A DNA stretch of 64,000 nt, taken from Coriobacteriaceae bacterium (lineage in GTDB: Bacteria; Actinomycetota; Coriobacteriia; Coriobacteriales; Coriobacteriaceae). The position numbers and the translations under genes are program-made. The notes under the pieces were generated by a model. It was not told where the DNA came from and searched no databases. It saw only the letters and a program-made list of their open reading frames with translations. This document shows, one piece after another, positions 58,662 through 64,000 of the stretch. The DNA lies in NCBI GenBank assembly GCA_015062655.1, contig SUUG01000011.1:186001-250000 (forward strand), written 5' to 3'. Position 1 is the first letter of the stretch. Each line of letters opens with the position of its first letter.

Positions 58662-58696
58662 AAAAAACCGCGGACCCGTAACAGGGCCCGCGGTTT
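58662..58696 (-). terminator. Intrinsic terminator of the rpoBC operon
   Basis: On the minus strand a 13-bp stem with one mismatch (58684-58696 with 58665-58677) ends in a T-run (58667-58662). It is 32 bp past the rpoC stop. Confidence 0.88.
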
Positions 58697-58728
58697 CACC
58701 GCATGCGAACGATGCGTCCGCGGGGGCG

Positions 58729-63198
<4,470 letters not shown>

Positions 63199-63202
63199 AG
63201 AA

Positions 63203-64000
<798 letters not shown>

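Overview
The window is about 64 kb of GC-rich chromosome with bacterial operon structure and GTG/TTG starts alongside ATG. It most resembles the actinobacterial class Coriobacteriia (Collinsella-like). This is an inference from gene content and protein style: a long Ala/Lys/Glu tail on ribosomal protein L31, an RpoC with an acidic C-terminal extension, a fused PurL and sortase-type remnants. I see no rRNA, tRNA, CRISPR array, prophage or transposase gene.

Layout. 1-2 kb: 3' end of cysteine synthase, then mnmA. 2.4-5.5 kb: copper-efflux cluster copA-copZ-csoR with a CsoR-type operator inside the copA promoter. 5.5-9.4 kb: zinc-ribbon membrane protein, alpha/beta hydrolase, a relic of a sortase-anchored protein and a tail-anchored coiled-coil protein. 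9.8-17 kb (minus strand): queA, a YitT-type membrane protein, secA-prfB (overlapping ATGA) and rpmE with a hairpin leader. 17.3-19.1 kb: ACT-domain protein and citrate synthase. 19.2-25.2 kb (minus): a HAD phosphatase and a four-gene cluster (DUF1537 kinase, GntP permease, PdxA2-like dehydrogenase, DeoR regulator) that fits D-threonate or related C4 sugar-acid catabolism to DHAP. 25.4-28.7 kb: a decayed GH84 hexosaminidase and a second HAD phosphatase. 29-37 kb (minus): purL, a scrap region with truncated azlC and DUF554 genes, and a U32 protein. 37-43.4 kb: M20 amidohydrolase, MalY/PatB aminotransferase, adenine deaminase and a membrane protein. 43.4-50.4 kb: tyrS, a class A PBP, argR with a 35-aa membrane protein, a glycosyltransferase and truA. 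50.4-55 kb (minus): a one-polypeptide ECF energising module (EcfA-EcfA-EcfT) and a split transketolase. 56-64 kb (minus): DUF1648 protein, ychF, a small membrane protein, rpoC and the 3' part of rpoB.

The most unusual feature is the intergenic DNA. At least 18 palindromic elements occupy the gaps. One class is simple palindromes of 58-70 bp, including six copies of a 64-bp family. The other is compound elements of about 150-200 bp, in which a long outer inverted repeat is repeated as an inner hairpin, often in the order F1-F2-R2-module-R1. Several arm-sequence families share this architecture, and low-complexity triplet-like tracts tend to lie beside them. One 64-bp copy with a shared 35-37-bp tail sits exactly where the GH84 gene loses its 3' end. 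No mobilising enzyme is encoded here. The second standout is an RNA polymerase alpha-CTD-like helix-hairpin-helix domain near the C-terminus of RpoC.

Limits: all calls come from reading the sequence. No database search, folding program or alignment tool was run, so family assignments rest on remembered motifs.
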